From Rhodobacteraceae bacterium Alg231-30 (GTDB taxonomy: Bacteria > Pseudomonadota > Alphaproteobacteria > Rhodobacterales > Rhodobacteraceae): a DNA stretch of 64,000 bases. Under the pieces are notes generated by a model. It was given only the letters and a program-made list of their open reading frames with translations, searched no databases and was not told the origin of the DNA. Both the position numbers and the translations under genes were made by a program. The stretch lies in assembly GCA_900143615.1 (NCBI GenBank), contig FREU01000001.1, positions 520,767 through 584,766 on the forward strand, written 5' to 3'. Positions 18,054-26,489 of this stretch are shown one piece after another; position 1 is the stretch's first letter, and each line of letters begins with the position of its first letter.

Positions 18054-19358
18054 ATGGCCAATCTCACAAGTGAATTCGTCGGGATCAAATCCCCAAACCC
18101 GTTCTGGCTGGCATCTGCCCCTCCAACGGACAAGGAATACAACGTCCGTCGCGCTTTTGAAGCAGGCTGGGGCGGCGTTGTCTGGAAGACTTTGGGCGAA
18201 GAAGGCCCGCCGGTTGTGAACGTGAACGGGCCGCGTTACGGCGCGATTTTTGGCGCCGACCGCCGCCTTTTGGGGCTAAACAACATCGAGCTGATCACCG
18301 ATCGCCCGCTGCAGCAGAACCTGCGTGAGATCAAATCGGTGAAGCAGGATTATCCGGATCGCGCCGTGGTGGTGTCGCTGATGGTGCCTTGCGAGGAAGA
18401 TGCGTGGAAAGCTATTCTGCCTGTGGTCGAAGAGACCGGCGCAGACGGGATCGAGCTGAACTTTGGCTGTCCGCATGGGATGGCCGAGCGCGGCATGGGC
18501 GCAGCCGTTGGCCAGGTGCCGGATTACATCGAAATGGTGACGCGCTGGTGCAAGGCCAACACGCGTATGCCCGTGATTGTGAAGCTGACGCCCAACATCA
18601 CCAACATCGTTTATCCTGCCGAAGCCGCGCTGCGCGGGGGCGCGGATGCGGTCAGCCTGATCAACACGATCAACTCGATCACCGGTGTTAATCTGGACAT
18701 GATGAGCCCCGAGCCGATGATTGATGGCAAAGGCACACACGGCGGCTATTGCGGCCCTGCGGTGAAGCCGATTGCGTTGAACATGGTGGCCGAAATTGCC
18801 CGCAATCCTGAAACCGCAAATCTGCCGATTTCCGGTATCGGTGGCGTGACCACATGGCGTGATGCGGCCGAGTTCATGGCGCTGGGCGCGGGCAACGTGC
18901 AGGTGTGTACGGCTGTGATGACCTATGGCTTCAAGATCGTTCAAGAGATGATCTCGGGGTTGAGCCAGTGGATGGATGAAAAAGGTCACACCAGCACCGC
19001 GGACTTTGTCGGAATGGCAACGCCGAATGTAACCGATTGGCAGTATCTCAACCTTAACCATGTCACCAAAGCGGTGATCAATGAGGATGACTGTATCAAG
19101 TGCGGCCGTTGCTATGCAGCTTGTGAAGACACCAGCCATCAGGCCATTGCGATGTCTGAGGATCGTGTGTTCACGGTGAAGGAAGACGAATGCGTCGCCT
19201 GTAACCTGTGTGTGAATGTCTGTCCGGTGGAAAATTGTATCACCATGCGCACGCTAGAGGCGGGCGAGATGGATGAGCGCACTGAACAGCCGGTTTCTGC
19301 GGATTATGGCAATTGGTTGGGGCATCCCAACAATCCTATGCCAGCCGCCGCTGAATAA
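18054..19358 (+). CDS. preA: NAD-dependent dihydropyrimidine dehydrogenase subunit PreA
   Basis: This 434-residue FMN-containing catalytic subunit reduces uracil/thymine to the 5,6-dihydro form together with PreT. The N-terminal TIM barrel is of dihydroorotate dehydrogenase type (NFGCPHG and PVIVKLTPN segments). The C-terminus carries two 4Fe-4S motifs, starting at C347 (CIKCGRCYAAC) and C380 (CVACNLCVNVC). It follows preT with a GGGAG ribosome site, so the two should be one operon, closed by a strong terminator at 19408. Confidence 0.95.
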   Translation: MANLTSEFVGIKSPNPFWLASAPPTDKEYNVRRAFEAGWGGVVWKTLGEEGPPVVNVNGPRYGAIFGADRRLLGLNNIELITDRPLQQNLREIKSVKQDYPDRAVVVSLMVPCEEDAWKAILPVVEETGADGIELNFGCPHGMAERGMGAAVGQVPDYIEMVTRWCKANTRMPVIVKLTPNITNIVYPAEAALRGGADAVSLINTINSITGVNLDMMSPEPMIDGKGTHGGYCGPAVKPIALNMVAEIARNPETANLPISGIGGVTTWRDAAEFMALGAGNVQVCTAVMTYGFKIVQEMISGLSQWMDEKGHTSTADFVGMATPNVTDWQYLNLNHVTKAVINEDDCIKCGRCYAACEDTSHQAIAMSEDRVFTVKEDECVACNLCVNVCPVENCITMRTLEAGEMDERTEQPVSADYGNWLGHPNNPMPAAAE

Positions 19359-19407
19359 TTCGGGGTGAGTTCGCACCTGTTTCAGAGGACCTCCCGCCTC
19401 TGAAAAC

Positions 19408-19447
19408 CCCGCCGAGGATAAGCATCGCCTCGGCGGGTTTTTTATTT
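19408..19447 (+). terminator. Rho-independent terminator after preA
   Basis: A perfect 10-bp stem (19408-19417 with 19428-19437, CCCGCCGAGG/CCTCGGCGGG) with a 10-nt loop is followed by TTTTTTATTT. It ends the preTA operon. With AAAA before the left arm it may also help stop the convergent TetR gene. Confidence 0.9.
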
Positions 19448-19461
19448 GAAATAGCAGACTT

Positions 19462-19523
19462 GGGGGCGCTGCCCCCGCCGGCGCAAGCGCCGCCACCCCC
19501 GAGGTATTTGGGGCACCAAAAAG
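19462..19523 (-). repeat. Dispersed intergenic repeat, copy C
   Basis: The copy is on the minus strand. The core (19523-19496) reads CTTTTTGGTGCCCCAAATAC then CTCGGGGG. The next hairpin is GGCGGCGC/GCGCCGGC, a different sequence from copies A and B, and the last is GGGGG/CCCCC (19462-19476). It lies between the preA terminator and the end of the convergent TetR gene. Confidence 0.75.
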
Positions 19524-19543
19524 TCGCAGAAGCACAAACTAAA

Positions 19544-20161
19544 TCAGGGTGCGAGCAATTTTCGAAACAGGGTGTCGAGGTAGGTGTCAGCGCCGTCCAG
19601 AACGCCTTTTTCACCGTCCATGAGCACGCGGACTTGTGCGTCGAAATCGGCGTAATGTTGTGTGGTGGACCAGATCGAGAAGATCAGGTGGCGCGGATCG
19701 ATCGAGGCGATTTTTCCACCGTCTATCCAGCTTTGGATCAAGGTCGTTTTGCGCATGAAAAGCGGCTTTAAGCCGGATTCCAGATGCGGCGCCATTCGGG
19801 GTGCTCCGTGTAGAATTTCATTGGCAAACAAGCGGCTTTCCCGTGGGAATGCACGGCTCATTTCCAGTTTGTGATGCATGTAGGCGAGGATTTCCTCAAC
19901 CGGCTCGCCCTCTGGGTCCATGTGGTCGAGCGGATCAAGCCATGTCTCCATCAGCTGATTGAGCAACGTGACATGGATCGCCTCTTTGCCGTCGAAATAA
20001 TACAGAATATTGGGTTTTGACAGGCCTGCCTCGTCAGCGATTTGATCCAGCGTGGCACCGCGAAACCCATGTCGGGAAAACACTTCCAGAGCAGCGTCCA
20101 GAATGCGTTTGCGATTGCGCAGCTGAATGCGGCTGGGTTTGCGGGCGGGGGCGTCGGGCAT
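19544..20161 (-). CDS. TetR-family regulator, RutR-like (copy 1)
   Basis: This 205-residue repressor has an N-terminal TetR helix-turn-helix (ATLDQIADEAGLSKPNILYYF, about residues 36-56) and a C-terminal domain like that of RutR, including FANEILHGAPRM and FSIWSTTQHYADF. RutR binds uracil or thymine and controls pyrimidine degradation genes in gamma-proteobacteria. Its placement between preTA and the hydrolase operon supports pyrimidine sensing. It lies 67 bp downstream of a paralogue in the same direction. Which of the two binds the operators at 20.9 kb is not decided by sequence. Confidence 0.85.
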   Translation of the reverse strand: MPDAPARKPSRIQLRNRKRILDAALEVFSRHGFRGATLDQIADEAGLSKPNILYYFDGKEAIHVTLLNQLMETWLDPLDHMDPEGEPVEEILAYMHHKLEMSRAFPRESRLFANEILHGAPRMAPHLESGLKPLFMRKTTLIQSWIDGGKIASIDPRHLIFSIWSTTQHYADFDAQVRVLMDGEKGVLDGADTYLDTLFRKLLAP

Positions 20162-20228
20162 GCATAAGGTTCCGTGGCTAATAGATATTCAAGCTATTTC
20201 AGCGATTTCCTTGCGTCTATAGATTGTT

Positions 20229-20876
20229 TCAATCGCGTGCGCCTATTCCGCGCGAAATAATGCGTTTGATATTTTCTTTGGCCTCTTGCCACTGTGCGTC
20301 GGTCAATTCGGTACTACCATTGAGCGTTGCGATTTGATGGCCAAAGTCGGCGTAATGCTGGGTGGTCGCCCAGAGCATATAGAGCAAATGACGCGGGTCG
20401 ATTGCGTCCATGCGGCCTTCGGCAATCCAACGTTCAATCACGGCAATCCGCCCATCGGTCCACTCCTTTAGAGTGGTTTCGAGATAATCCTGAATGACAG
20501 GTGCGCCGTGCATAACCTCGGAGGCCCAAACTTTGGAGCCTTCGGGGTGGCGGCGCGAGATTTCCATCTTGGCGTCGATGTAAGCCCCGATTCCCTCAGC
20601 TGGACCATCGGCGTGGTCAAACACATCCGCCGCCTTGAGCCAGTCCAGAAAGATCTTTTGCACCACTTGGCGATAGAGCGATTCTTTGGTTGGAAAGTAG
20701 TAGTGCAGGTTGGCTTTGGGCAGGCCGGCGACATCTGCAATCAATTGCATGGTGGCACCGCCAAAGCCTGCTTCTGAAAAGACTTTTTCTGCTGCTGACA
20801 AAATAAGCGCCTCGGCCTCTTGGCGACGCATTTTTTTGCTGTTGCTCTTGGGCGGACTGTTGGAACTCTCGGGCAT
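20229..20876 (-). CDS. TetR-family regulator, RutR-like (copy 2)
   Basis: This 215-residue TetR protein shares the RutR-like plan with its neighbour: a helix-turn-helix with ATMQLIADVAGLPKANLHYYF and C-terminal WASEVMHGAPVIQDYL and YMLWATTQHYADFGHQI segments. The matching ATTQHYADF shows that the two genes are paralogues. Its start lies 25 bp from the nearer of two TGACC-N4-GGTCA sites, which suggests autoregulation and control of the divergent amidohydrolase gene. Call as RutR type is from family resemblance and context. Confidence 0.87.
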   Translation of the reverse strand: MPESSNSPPKSNSKKMRRQEAEALILSAAEKVFSEAGFGGATMQLIADVAGLPKANLHYYFPTKESLYRQVVQKIFLDWLKAADVFDHADGPAEGIGAYIDAKMEISRRHPEGSKVWASEVMHGAPVIQDYLETTLKEWTDGRIAVIERWIAEGRMDAIDPRHLLYMLWATTQHYADFGHQIATLNGSTELTDAQWQEAKENIKRIISRGIGARD

Positions 20877-20900
20877 AAAAATCGCTCTGCGGAAAAATCT

Positions 20901-20914
20901 TGACCGATTGGTCA
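20901..20914. promoter_or_regulatory. RutR-type operator 1
   Basis: TGACCGATTGGTCA is a TGACC-N4-GGTCA dyad, the form of the known RutR box (TTGACCANNTGGTCAA). The preceding base is T, extending the left half to TTGACC. Confidence 0.75.
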
Positions 20915-20933
20915 GGGTGTGGTCGTCTGAACT

Positions 20934-20947
20934 TGACCATACGGTCA
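20934..20947. promoter_or_regulatory. RutR-type operator 2
   Basis: TGACCATACGGTCA is a second TGACC-N4-GGTCA dyad, again preceded by T. It lies exactly 33 bp (about three helical turns) from operator 1 in the 140-bp divergent region between the TetR gene and the amidohydrolase gene. Confidence 0.75.
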
Positions 20948-21016
20948 GGATGATCGTGAAAGCAAGAGGCCAGCCAAATACGGCGCGGGCCAGAGCCAGA
21001 AGATGGGGATGAGATC

Positions 21017-22267
21017 ATGGGTGCACCCGGCGAAAACCTGAAGGTGAACGCGGACCGTTTGTGGGACAGTCTGATGGAGATGGCCAAGATCGGCCCTGGC
21101 GTCGCGGGTGGTAACAATCGCCAGACTGTGACCGATGAAGATGGTGAGGGCCGCGCGCTGTTTCAGAGCTGGTGTGAGGCTGTGGGCTGCGACATGGGTT
21201 TGGATCAGATGGGCAACATGTTTGCCACCTATCCTGGCACTGATCCTGAAGCGTTGCCGGTCTATGTCGGATCACACTTGGATACCCAACCGACGGGCGG
21301 CAAGTATGATGGCGTCTTAGGTGTACTGGGCGGGCTGGAGCTGCTGCGCACGATGAAAGATCTGGGCATCAAGACCAAACATCCGATTGTCGTGACCAAC
21401 TGGACCAATGAAGAAGGCACACGTTATGCGCCTGCGATGCTGGCGTCAGGTGTGTTCGCGGGTATTCACACCCAAGAGTGGGCCTATGACATTGAAGATG
21501 CCGAAGGTAAGAAATTTGGCGACGAGCTAAAGCGCATTGGCTGGCGCGGCGAGGAAGAGGTTGGCGCGCGCAAGATGCACGCTTTCTTTGAGCTACACAT
21601 CGAGCAGGGGCCGATTCTGGAAGCTGAGAACAAAGATATTGGCGTCGTCACACACGGACAGGGGTTGTCTTGGACGCAGGTGACGATTGAGGGCAAAGAC
21701 GCGCATACCGGCTCGACTCCGATGCCAATGCGCAAGAATGCCGGTCTGGGTATGGCGAAAATTCTGGAGAAAGTGGATGAGATTGCGTGGAGCCATGCAC
21801 CGCATGCGGTGGGGGCTGCGGGTCATATCGATGTGTATCCAAATTCGCGTAACGTGATCCCCGGCAAAGTGGTGTTTACCGTTGATTTCCGCTCGCCCGA
21901 ATTGTCGGTGATTGAAGACATGGAGACCCGCCTGCGACTGGATGGATCGCGGATTGCCGAAGAGATGGGGCTGACGATTTCCTTTGAGAAGGTGGGCGGC
22001 TTTGATCCGGTGAAATTTGATGAGGCTTGCGTGAGTGCTGTGCGCGGTGCTGCGGAGCGGTTGGGTTATAGCCACCGTGATCTGATTTCCGGGGCAGGCC
22101 ATGATGCCTGCTGGATCAATCAAGTGGCACCGACAGCGATGGTGATGTGTCCCTGTGTGGATGGGCTAAGCCACAATGAGGCGGAAGAGATTTCCAAAGA
22201 ATGGGCGGCGGCTGGCGCAGATGTGTTGCTGCATGCGGTTTTGGAGACGGCTGAAATCGTAGGGTGA
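21017..22267 (+). CDS. Zn-dependent N-carbamoyl amidohydrolase (beta-ureidopropionase-type, M20 fold)
   Basis: This 416-residue M20/AmaB-type hydrolase should remove the carbamoyl group from N-carbamoyl-beta-alanine, the last step of reductive pyrimidine breakdown. Metal-binding segments are GSHLDTQPTGGKYDG (His87, Asp98) and TNEEGTRY (Glu132/Glu133). The dimerisation/lid domain follows after WTQVTIEGKDAHTGSTPMP. N-carbamoyl-L-amino acid hydrolases have the same fold, so the exact substrate is inferred from the neighbours dihydropyrimidinase and PreTA. It is divergent from the RutR-like regulator with two operators between. Confidence 0.88.
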   Translation: MGAPGENLKVNADRLWDSLMEMAKIGPGVAGGNNRQTVTDEDGEGRALFQSWCEAVGCDMGLDQMGNMFATYPGTDPEALPVYVGSHLDTQPTGGKYDGVLGVLGGLELLRTMKDLGIKTKHPIVVTNWTNEEGTRYAPAMLASGVFAGIHTQEWAYDIEDAEGKKFGDELKRIGWRGEEEVGARKMHAFFELHIEQGPILEAENKDIGVVTHGQGLSWTQVTIEGKDAHTGSTPMPMRKNAGLGMAKILEKVDEIAWSHAPHAVGAAGHIDVYPNSRNVIPGKVVFTVDFRSPELSVIEDMETRLRLDGSRIAEEMGLTISFEKVGGFDPVKFDEACVSAVRGAAERLGYSHRDLISGAGHDACWINQVAPTAMVMCPCVDGLSHNEAEEISKEWAAAGADVLLHAVLETAEIVG

Positions 22268-22351
22268 GCGTTACAAGCTTAAGCCAAAAGACACGGTGGT
22301 TAACTCCAGACGAAGATCAACGTGGGGGGTAACCGCCACACACAGACTAAG

Positions 22352-22406
22352 TTGGGGGCCAGCCCCCAAACCCCCGGGATATTTCCCGCAAGAGGAAGCG
22401 GGGGCC
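22352..22406 (-). repeat. Dispersed intergenic repeat, copy D (divergent)
   Basis: On the minus strand a degenerate core (CTTGCGGGAAATATCCCGGG) is followed directly by the hairpin TTGGGGGC/GCCCCCAA (22352-22369); the middle hairpin of the other copies is absent. It lies in the gap between the amidohydrolase and dihydropyrimidinase genes, which are in the same direction, so it is not limited to operon ends. Confidence 0.55.
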
Positions 22407-22453
22407 GGAAAGATAAGAGCGCTAATGGCGCGCAGAATTCAGGGAGTGGATTG

Positions 22454-23911
22454 ATGTCGACCAAGGTTATTAAGAACGGAACCATTGTTACGGCGGATCT
22501 GACCTATAAGGCGGATGTGTTGATTGAAGGCGGGGTGATTACCGAGATTGGACAGAACCTGTCCGGCGATGAGCAGTTGGACGCCACCGGCTGTTATGTG
22601 ATGCCGGGCGGGATTGATCCGCACACGCACCTTGAGATGCCGTTCATGGGCACCTATTCCAGCGATGATTTTGAGAGCGGCACACGCGCGGGTCTGGCCG
22701 GCGGCACCACGATGGTGGTGGATTTTGCCCTGCCAAGCCCCGGTGAAAGCCTGCTGGATGCGCTGAAGCGCTGGGACAATAAATCGACCCGCGCGAACTG
22801 TGACTATTCCTTCCACATGGCGGTGACATGGTGGGGGGAGCAGGTCTTTAATGATATGAAGACCGTGATTGAGACGCGCGGGATCAACACCTTCAAACAC
22901 TTCCTCGCCTATAAAGGCGCGCTGATGGTGAATGATGACGAGCTTTATGCATCGTTTAACCGTCTGGCCGAATTGGGCGGCATTGCCATGGTGCATGCCG
23001 AGAATGGCGATGTGGTGGCGGAATTGTCTGCAAAGCTGTTGGCTGAGGGCAACAATGGGCCTGAGGCGCATGCCTATTCGCGTCCGCCACAGGTTGAAGG
23101 CGAAGCGACCAACCGTGCGATCATGATTGCTGATATGGCAGGGGTGCCGCTCTACGTGGTGCACACGTCCTGTGAGGACAGTCACGAGGCCATTCGGCGT
23201 GCGCGCATGCAAGGTAAGCGCGTTTGGGGCGAGCCGCTGATCCAGCATCTGACGCTGGATGAGAGCGAGTATTTCAACAAAGACTGGGATCATGCAGCGC
23301 GGCGCGTGATGAGCCCGCCGTTCCGCAACAAGCAGCATCAGGATAGCCTGTGGGCGGGGTTGCAGTCGGGGAGTTTGAGCGTTGTGGCGACGGATCACTG
23401 TGCGTTTACAACAGAGCAGAAACGCTATGGCGTGGGCGACTTTACCAAGATCCCCAACGGCACCGGCGGGCTTGAGGATCGCATGCCGATGCTGTGGACG
23501 CATGGCGTCGCAACAGGTCGGTTGACTATGAATGAGTTTGTCGCAGTGACCAGCACCAACATTGCCAAAATCCTGAACTGCTACCCGAAAAAGGGCGCGG
23601 TTTTGGTCGGCGCGGATGCGGATCTGGTCGTTTGGGATCCGGAGAAGTCGAAGACCATTTCGGCGGGTAGTCAGCAGTCGGCAATTGATTACAACGTCTT
23701 TGAAGGCAAAGAGGTTAAAGGCCTGCCACGCTTTACGCTCACACGCGGTCAAGTGGCGGTGCATGACGGCGAAATCCGCACACAAGAAGGCCACGGCAAG
23801 TTTGTCGAGCGTGAAGCCAATGCGACGGTGAACAAGGCGCTTTCCACATGGAAAGAGCTGAGCGCGCCGCAGCCGGTGAAGCGTTCAGGCATTCCGGCGA
23901 CGGGTGTATAA
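22454..23911 (+). CDS. hydA: Dihydropyrimidinase
   Basis: This 485-residue amidohydrolase opens the ring of dihydrouracil/dihydrothymine to the N-carbamoyl beta-amino acid. The metal site is intact: DPHTHLEMP (His57, His59), the carboxylated lysine Lys154 in FLAYKGALM, and later His and Asp ligands including VVHTSC and VVATDHCAF. The length is typical of D-hydantoinase/dihydropyrimidinase. ATG 22454 is chosen for its GGGAGTGG site; the frame is open 132 bp further upstream through repeat copy D. It sits between the enzymes acting before and after it in the pathway. Confidence 0.94.
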   Translation: MSTKVIKNGTIVTADLTYKADVLIEGGVITEIGQNLSGDEQLDATGCYVMPGGIDPHTHLEMPFMGTYSSDDFESGTRAGLAGGTTMVVDFALPSPGESLLDALKRWDNKSTRANCDYSFHMAVTWWGEQVFNDMKTVIETRGINTFKHFLAYKGALMVNDDELYASFNRLAELGGIAMVHAENGDVVAELSAKLLAEGNNGPEAHAYSRPPQVEGEATNRAIMIADMAGVPLYVVHTSCEDSHEAIRRARMQGKRVWGEPLIQHLTLDESEYFNKDWDHAARRVMSPPFRNKQHQDSLWAGLQSGSLSVVATDHCAFTTEQKRYGVGDFTKIPNGTGGLEDRMPMLWTHGVATGRLTMNEFVAVTSTNIAKILNCYPKKGAVLVGADADLVVWDPEKSKTISAGSQQSAIDYNVFEGKEVKGLPRFTLTRGQVAVHDGEIRTQEGHGKFVEREANATVNKALSTWKELSAPQPVKRSGIPATGV

Positions 23912-23920
23912 AGGATGCGG

Positions 23921-24346
23921 TTATTGCGGCACCAAGTTTTCCAGCTCGGGCAGAAGCTTCACGCTTTCCTGCTCGTGCGGATCGGTGCGCGCGATGACCG
24001 CAACGGCCTCGACGTTGCCCGTGTTCATCGGCAGATGCGGCATGCCGGCGGGGATGTAGATCAGATCGCCAGCGTTGGTTTCCATCAGGTGTTCAAGCTG
24101 GTCGCCCCAATACATGATCGCGGCCCCTTCGAGTACGTAAATCGCCGTTTCATGGCTTTCGTGCATATGCGCCTTGGCGCGTCCGCCGGGCGGGATGCGC
24201 AGAAGGTGCATGCAGATCGACTGAGATCCGGTGGTCTCGCGCGCGATACCTTCGAAGTAATTGAAACCTTGTTTCCCCGCATATGTGCTTTCGGGGCGCA
24301 GTTTCTGGCAGGTTTTCGGCATTTCACCGGACACTTTGGCAGGCAT
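23921..24346 (-). CDS. Cupin-domain protein
   Basis: This 141-residue single-domain cupin carries metal-binding motif 1 as AHMHESHETAIYVLEG and motif 2 around GDLIYIPAGMPHLPMN. Such proteins may be small enzymes or binding proteins; no substrate can be read. It is convergent with dihydropyrimidinase (9 bp between stops) and divergent from the ABC transporter operon (58 bp between starts), so a link to pyrimidine metabolism is likely but inferred. A GGGAG ribosome site precedes the ATG. Confidence 0.85.
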   Translation of the reverse strand: MPAKVSGEMPKTCQKLRPESTYAGKQGFNYFEGIARETTGSQSICMHLLRIPPGGRAKAHMHESHETAIYVLEGAAIMYWGDQLEHLMETNAGDLIYIPAGMPHLPMNTGNVEAVAVIARTDPHEQESVKLLPELENLVPQ

Positions 24347-24404
24347 AAAAATCTACTCCCTTTGGGGACACTAAAAATATGACTATGCAAGAGGGAGTGC
24401 GCCT

Positions 24405-25181
24405 GTGTCGACAGTGATCAGCGCCAAAAATCTAAGCCTGACGTTTGAGACCAATGATGGTCCGGTGCATGCGCTTAAGGATGTGAACCTAGAGATCAAC
24501 CGCGGCGACTTCGTCAGCTTTATCGGACCGTCAGGCTGTGGCAAGACCACGTTTTTGCGGGTGATGGCCGATCTTGAAACGCCCACGGCCGGTGAGATTA
24601 CCGTAAATGGCGTGAGTGCGGCTGAGGCGCGCAAAGCGCGGGCCTATGGCTATGTTTTTCAGCATGCGGGCCTGTATCCGTGGCGCACAATTGGCGGCAA
24701 CATCCGCCTGCCGCTAGAGATCATGGGGGTGGATAAAGCCACACAGGATCAGCGGGTGAACGAAGTGCTGGAGCTGGTGCATCTGGAAGGGTTTGACAAA
24801 AAGTACCCGTGGCAGTTGTCCGGTGGGATGCAGCAACGGGCGTCAATTGCGCGGGCTTTGGCATTTCAGGCTGATATATTGTTGATGGATGAGCCGTTTG
24901 GAGCATTGGATGAAATTGTGCGCGACCATTTGAACGAGCAATTGCTGGACTTGTGGGCACGTACCAACAAAACCATCGGCTTTGTGACGCATTCGATCCC
25001 CGAGGCGGTGTATCTATCGACCAAGATTGTGGTGATGAGCCCGCGTCCGGGACGGATTACCGATGTTATCGAAAGCACGCTGCCCAAAGAGCGTCCCCTG
25101 GATATTCGCGACAGTCCCGAGTTCATCGAGATTGCCCATCGCGTGCGTGATGGATTGCGGGCGGGGCACGCTGATGACTGA
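24405..25181 (+). CDS. ABC transporter ATP-binding protein (NMT1/SsuB/ThiZ type)
   Basis: This 258-residue ATPase energises the import system encoded downstream. Motifs are Walker A GPSGCGKTT, signature LSGGMQQRASIARA, Walker B ILLMDEPFGALD and switch His in VTHS. The MMDEPFGALDE form and LYPWRT Q-loop region are typical of nitrate/sulfonate/taurine/pyrimidine importers. The start is GTG 24405 with GAGGGAG upstream; no in-frame ATG fits. It overlaps the GNAT gene by 8 bp. Location next to pyrimidine catabolic genes suggests a pyrimidine-type substrate. Confidence 0.92.
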   Translation: MSTVISAKNLSLTFETNDGPVHALKDVNLEINRGDFVSFIGPSGCGKTTFLRVMADLETPTAGEITVNGVSAAEARKARAYGYVFQHAGLYPWRTIGGNIRLPLEIMGVDKATQDQRVNEVLELVHLEGFDKKYPWQLSGGMQQRASIARALAFQADILLMDEPFGALDEIVRDHLNEQLLDLWARTNKTIGFVTHSIPEAVYLSTKIVVMSPRPGRITDVIESTLPKERPLDIRDSPEFIEIAHRVRDGLRAGHADD

Positions 25182-25605
25182 TTTGACCATCAGACGCGCC
25201 GGCACAGAGGACGCGCCTGCGATGGCGCGTATCGTGTGCGATTGGGAAGCAGAGACAGGCTGGATGCCGTCGATTTATACACCCGAAGAGATTGCCGGAT
25301 TTATTCGTGATGCGTTGCCGGATCGGGAGATCTGGGTGATTGGCGCACCTGTCGCGGGCTATTTGTCATATGACCCTGCCGAGCGCCGCGTGGGGGGGCT
25401 GTATTGTGCCCGCTCCGGCGCGGGCTTGGGTAAAGCACTGATGGATAAGGTCAAGGAAGGGCGCGATTTTATCTGGCTGCGCACCCATGAGCCCAATGAG
25501 GGCGCGCAGCGGTTTTACAAGCGCGAAGGTTTTGTCGAGGTCTCTCGCCATGAGGCCGAGCCGCCAAATACGGTGCGCGAAATTCGCATGGAGTGGGTGC
25601 AATGA
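25174..25605 (+). CDS. GNAT-family N-acetyltransferase
   Basis: This 143-residue protein has the compact GNAT fold: TIRRAGTEDAPAMARIV at the N-terminus, an acyl-CoA pyrophosphate loop region near GAGLGKALMDKVKEG, and the C-terminal NEGAQRFYKREGF strand-helix. It sits inside the transporter operon, overlapping the ATPase stop by 8 bp and the permease start by 4 bp (ATGA), so all three are translationally coupled. The acyl acceptor is unknown; modification of a transported amine or beta-alanine-like product is only a guess. Confidence 0.88.
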   Translation: MTDLTIRRAGTEDAPAMARIVCDWEAETGWMPSIYTPEEIAGFIRDALPDREIWVIGAPVAGYLSYDPAERRVGGLYCARSGAGLGKALMDKVKEGRDFIWLRTHEPNEGAQRFYKREGFVEVSRHEAEPPNTVREIRMEWVQ

Positions 25606-26489
25606 AGGGGTTTTGGTTTCGCATAGGGCCGATCATCACCGTGGTCATCGCCATTTTTGTGCTGTGGTATGCTGGCGCTGTGGCGCTGAATTCCGCATGG
25701 GCGCAGGATAAGGCCAAGCGCGCGGATGTGACGTTGAGCTTCTCGGAGTTGGTCACAGATACATTGAGTCAGGAAAAACCCAAGCTGCCAGCGCCCCATC
25801 AAGTGGGGCAGGAGATTTGGAAAACCACGGGGCAGAAAGTGATCGAGGGGCGTGCGTTTTCCAAGCGCTCGCTGATCTATCATAGCTGGATTACGCTAAG
25901 TTCGACCTTGCTGGGCTTTGCGATGGGCACGGCGCTGGGCATCGCGCTAGCGGTGGGGATTGTGTATAATCGGACCATGGACAAGAGCGTGATGCCGTGG
26001 GTGATTGCGTCACAAACCATTCCCATTCTGGCGATTGCGCCGATGATCATTGTTGTGCTGAACGCGATCGGGATTTCGGGGCTTTTGCCCAAAGCTGTGA
26101 TTTCAATGTATCTGAGCTTTTTCCCTGTGGTCGTCGGCATGGTCAAAGGGCTGCGCAGTCCCGGGCGGATGCAGCTGGACCAGATGAAAACCTGGAACGC
26201 GAGCGGCGCGCAGGAATTTTGGAAGTTGCGCCTACCGTCATCAATGCCGTTTCTGTTTACCTCGCTCAAGGTGGCGATGGCAGCGTCTCTGGTTGGTGCG
26301 ATCGTGGGTGAATTGCCGACGGGCGCTGTTGCCGGTCTGGGCGCGCGATTGTTGGCGGGAAGCTATTATGGCCAAACCATCCAGATTTGGAGCGCGTTGA
26401 TTACGGCGGCGGCGCTGGCTGCGGCTTTGGTCGGCATCATAGGAATGATCCAAAAACTGGTTCTAAAACGCATGGGGATGGCACAATGA
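25602..26489 (+). CDS. ABC transporter permease, first subunit
   Basis: This 295-residue BPD-type inner-membrane permease starts with a transmembrane helix, followed by a long loop (about residues 35-90) and the five-helix transport domain. The EAA-type loop is in the segment around WNASGAQEFWKLRLPSSMPFLFTSLK. It overlaps the GNAT stop and the next permease start by ATGA in each case. With the second permease it probably forms the heterodimeric channel of an NMT1-type importer. Confidence 0.92.
   Translation: MKGFWFRIGPIITVVIAIFVLWYAGAVALNSAWAQDKAKRADVTLSFSELVTDTLSQEKPKLPAPHQVGQEIWKTTGQKVIEGRAFSKRSLIYHSWITLSSTLLGFAMGTALGIALAVGIVYNRTMDKSVMPWVIASQTIPILAIAPMIIVVLNAIGISGLLPKAVISMYLSFFPVVVGMVKGLRSPGRMQLDQMKTWNASGAQEFWKLRLPSSMPFLFTSLKVAMAASLVGAIVGELPTGAVAGLGARLLAGSYYGQTIQIWSALITAAALAAALVGIIGMIQKLVLKRMGMAQ

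Noticed and set aside
16676..18142. 488-codon minus-strand ORF opposite preT
   Set aside because: It mirrors the whole preT gene, has a Cys/His/Arg-rich composition and no domain; PreT on the plus strand has clear motifs and a ribosome site.
22439..23794. 451-codon minus-strand ORF opposite dihydropyrimidinase
   Set aside because: It is a shadow of a well-supported gene; the translation is rich in His, Arg and Gln without any family pattern.
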